From Candidatus Thorarchaeota archaeon (lineage in GTDB: Archaea > Asgardarchaeota > Thorarchaeia > Thorarchaeales > Thorarchaeaceae): DNA of 12,123 nucleotides. Below, in pieces: positions 11,606-12,123 of the stretch (positions are counted from its first letter, which is position 1; the number at the start of each line of letters is the position of its first letter). A program made the translations under genes and the position numbers. The stretch lies in contig SDOA01000119.1 in assembly GCA_004524595.1 (NCBI GenBank), forward strand, positions 1 through 12,123, read 5' to 3'. Below the pieces are notes generated by a model. It was given only the letters and a program-made list of their open reading frames with translations. It did no database searches and was not told where the DNA came from.

Positions 11606-12123
11606 TTATAGAATTCTAGAAAAGAATCTGTGAATATTACTCCAGTATATCCGTTCAAGAGCCTCTTCTGGTAGATTAAGACCGTTTACATAAGTCCCTC
11701 CACTATTAACTGTATCTGTATCCGTGAATGGCAATGGTTCATTATGGACATCAGTTTCGAATAACAATCGTAGGGCAAGATGTCTCCCAGCGTAATAAGC
11801 CTCGTCTGGAGTAAAAGCGACACAATCTGTTCCAAAGTGAATTCGTTCGGAGTATTTGATTAGAAAATCTCTTGCTCTTTTCGCATCCTTGCTTAACTCT
11901 CGTGAAATCCATCTAGCCGAACTCGTATCAATACTAAAATTCGGATAGGTATCAAACCATCTAGCTAGATTATCTAACCGATGTATTTCTGGTTGTGCAG
12001 CAAAATGAGCAATCTGTAAACTCATATCATTATATCTCGAAAGTACTCCTTCTAGCTCTCTCAAGTCCCTCTCCTTTGATGAGTAATACTTCTTATCAGT
12101 GTACTTGGTTTCGTAGTATGTGT
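11606..12123 (-). CDS. Amidohydrolase (amidohydrolase_2, TIM-barrel) C-terminal part; start beyond window
   Basis: The frame stays open from the right edge (position 12122) to TAA at 11606, about 172 codons. The TTG at 12064 is not a convincing start, because conserved-looking sequence continues upstream of it. Visible family features are the strand LQIAHFAAQPE with a metal-ligand-type histidine, TYPNFSIDTSSARW with D in the barrel strand, KYSERIHFGTD with the catalytic aspartate, and a C-terminal region NGLNLPEEALERIYWSNIHR typical of this superfamily. These enzymes are metal-dependent hydrolases or decarboxylases of the TIM-barrel fold; the substrate cannot be told from this part. The family assignment is firm and the exact reaction unknown. 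It is convergent with the DDAH gene, 18 bp away. Confidence 0.85.
   Translation of the reverse strand, partial: TYYETKYTDKKYYSSKERDLRELEGVLSRYNDMSLQIAHFAAQPEIHRLDNLARWFDTYPNFSIDTSSARWISRELSKDAKRARDFLIKYSERIHFGTDCVAFTPDEAYYAGRHLALRLLFETDVHNEPLPFTDTDTVNSGGTYVNGLNLPEEALERIYWSNIHRFFSRIL

Noticed and set aside
12064..12064. TTG 12064 as the start of the amidohydrolase
   Set aside because: The frame stays open to the window edge and the protein would lack the N-terminal barrel half, so it is treated as truncated by the window.
1..12123. CRISPR arrays, tRNA or rRNA genes, insertion sequences, integrase or attachment sites
   Set aside because: No regularly spaced repeats, cloverleaf-like segments, transposase motifs or terminal inverted repeats were seen by eye.

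Overview
The window looks like chromosomal DNA from an Asgard archaeon. It is moderately AT-rich. Genes have TATA-like boxes a short distance upstream, Shine-Dalgarno matches of the GGAG/GGTGATC type, and several TTG, GTG and probably one CTG start. The clearest lineage clue is a small gene whose product is a single gelsolin-type actin-regulator domain. Supporting clues are a sequon-rich surface protein with Ig-like repeats and a C-terminal anchor, and membrane proteins with B-box-like zinc modules. A Thorarchaeia/Lokiarchaeia-like source is my inference; no rRNA or marker gene is present to fix it.
Layout. (1) Positions 1-1975, minus strand: two translationally coupled genes for membrane proteins that share a zinc ribbon plus B-box-like cysteine/histidine module. 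The first-transcribed is complete (496 aa); the second runs off the left edge. (2) 1976-2437: a divergent intergenic region with a tripartite GTATG/CATAC palindrome, then a 54-aa cysteine-rich single-pass membrane protein missed by length cut-offs. (3) 2438-4082, plus: a VIT1/CCC1-type metal transporter followed 1 bp later by a PLP enzyme whose active-site residues fit D-cysteine desulfhydrase rather than ACC deaminase. (4) 4172-7635, plus: a MoxR-type AAA+ ATPase and an 845-aa helical protein with a C-terminal VWA/MIDAS domain, 5 bp apart. (5) 7636-8406, minus: an unrecognised 256-aa protein whose stop codon abuts the VWA stop. (6) 8527-9152, plus: the gelsolin-like protein and a small winged-helix regulator. 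(7) 9159-10727, minus: the surface-anchored Ig-repeat protein. (8) 10835-11587, plus: a dimethylargininase (DDAH) that needs a CTG start to be full length. (9) 11606-12123, minus: the C-terminal part of an amidohydrolase entering from the right edge.
How the genes may work together. MoxR and VWA proteins normally act as a pair, with the ATPase remodelling a client bound by the VWA partner. The transporter/desulfhydrase junction suggests linked handling of metal and sulfide or cysteine. The gelsolin gene and the winged-helix gene may be co-transcribed. The rest looks like a mosaic of short transcription units with divergent promoters and tail-to-tail junctions. I saw no tRNA, rRNA, CRISPR array, insertion sequence or transposase.
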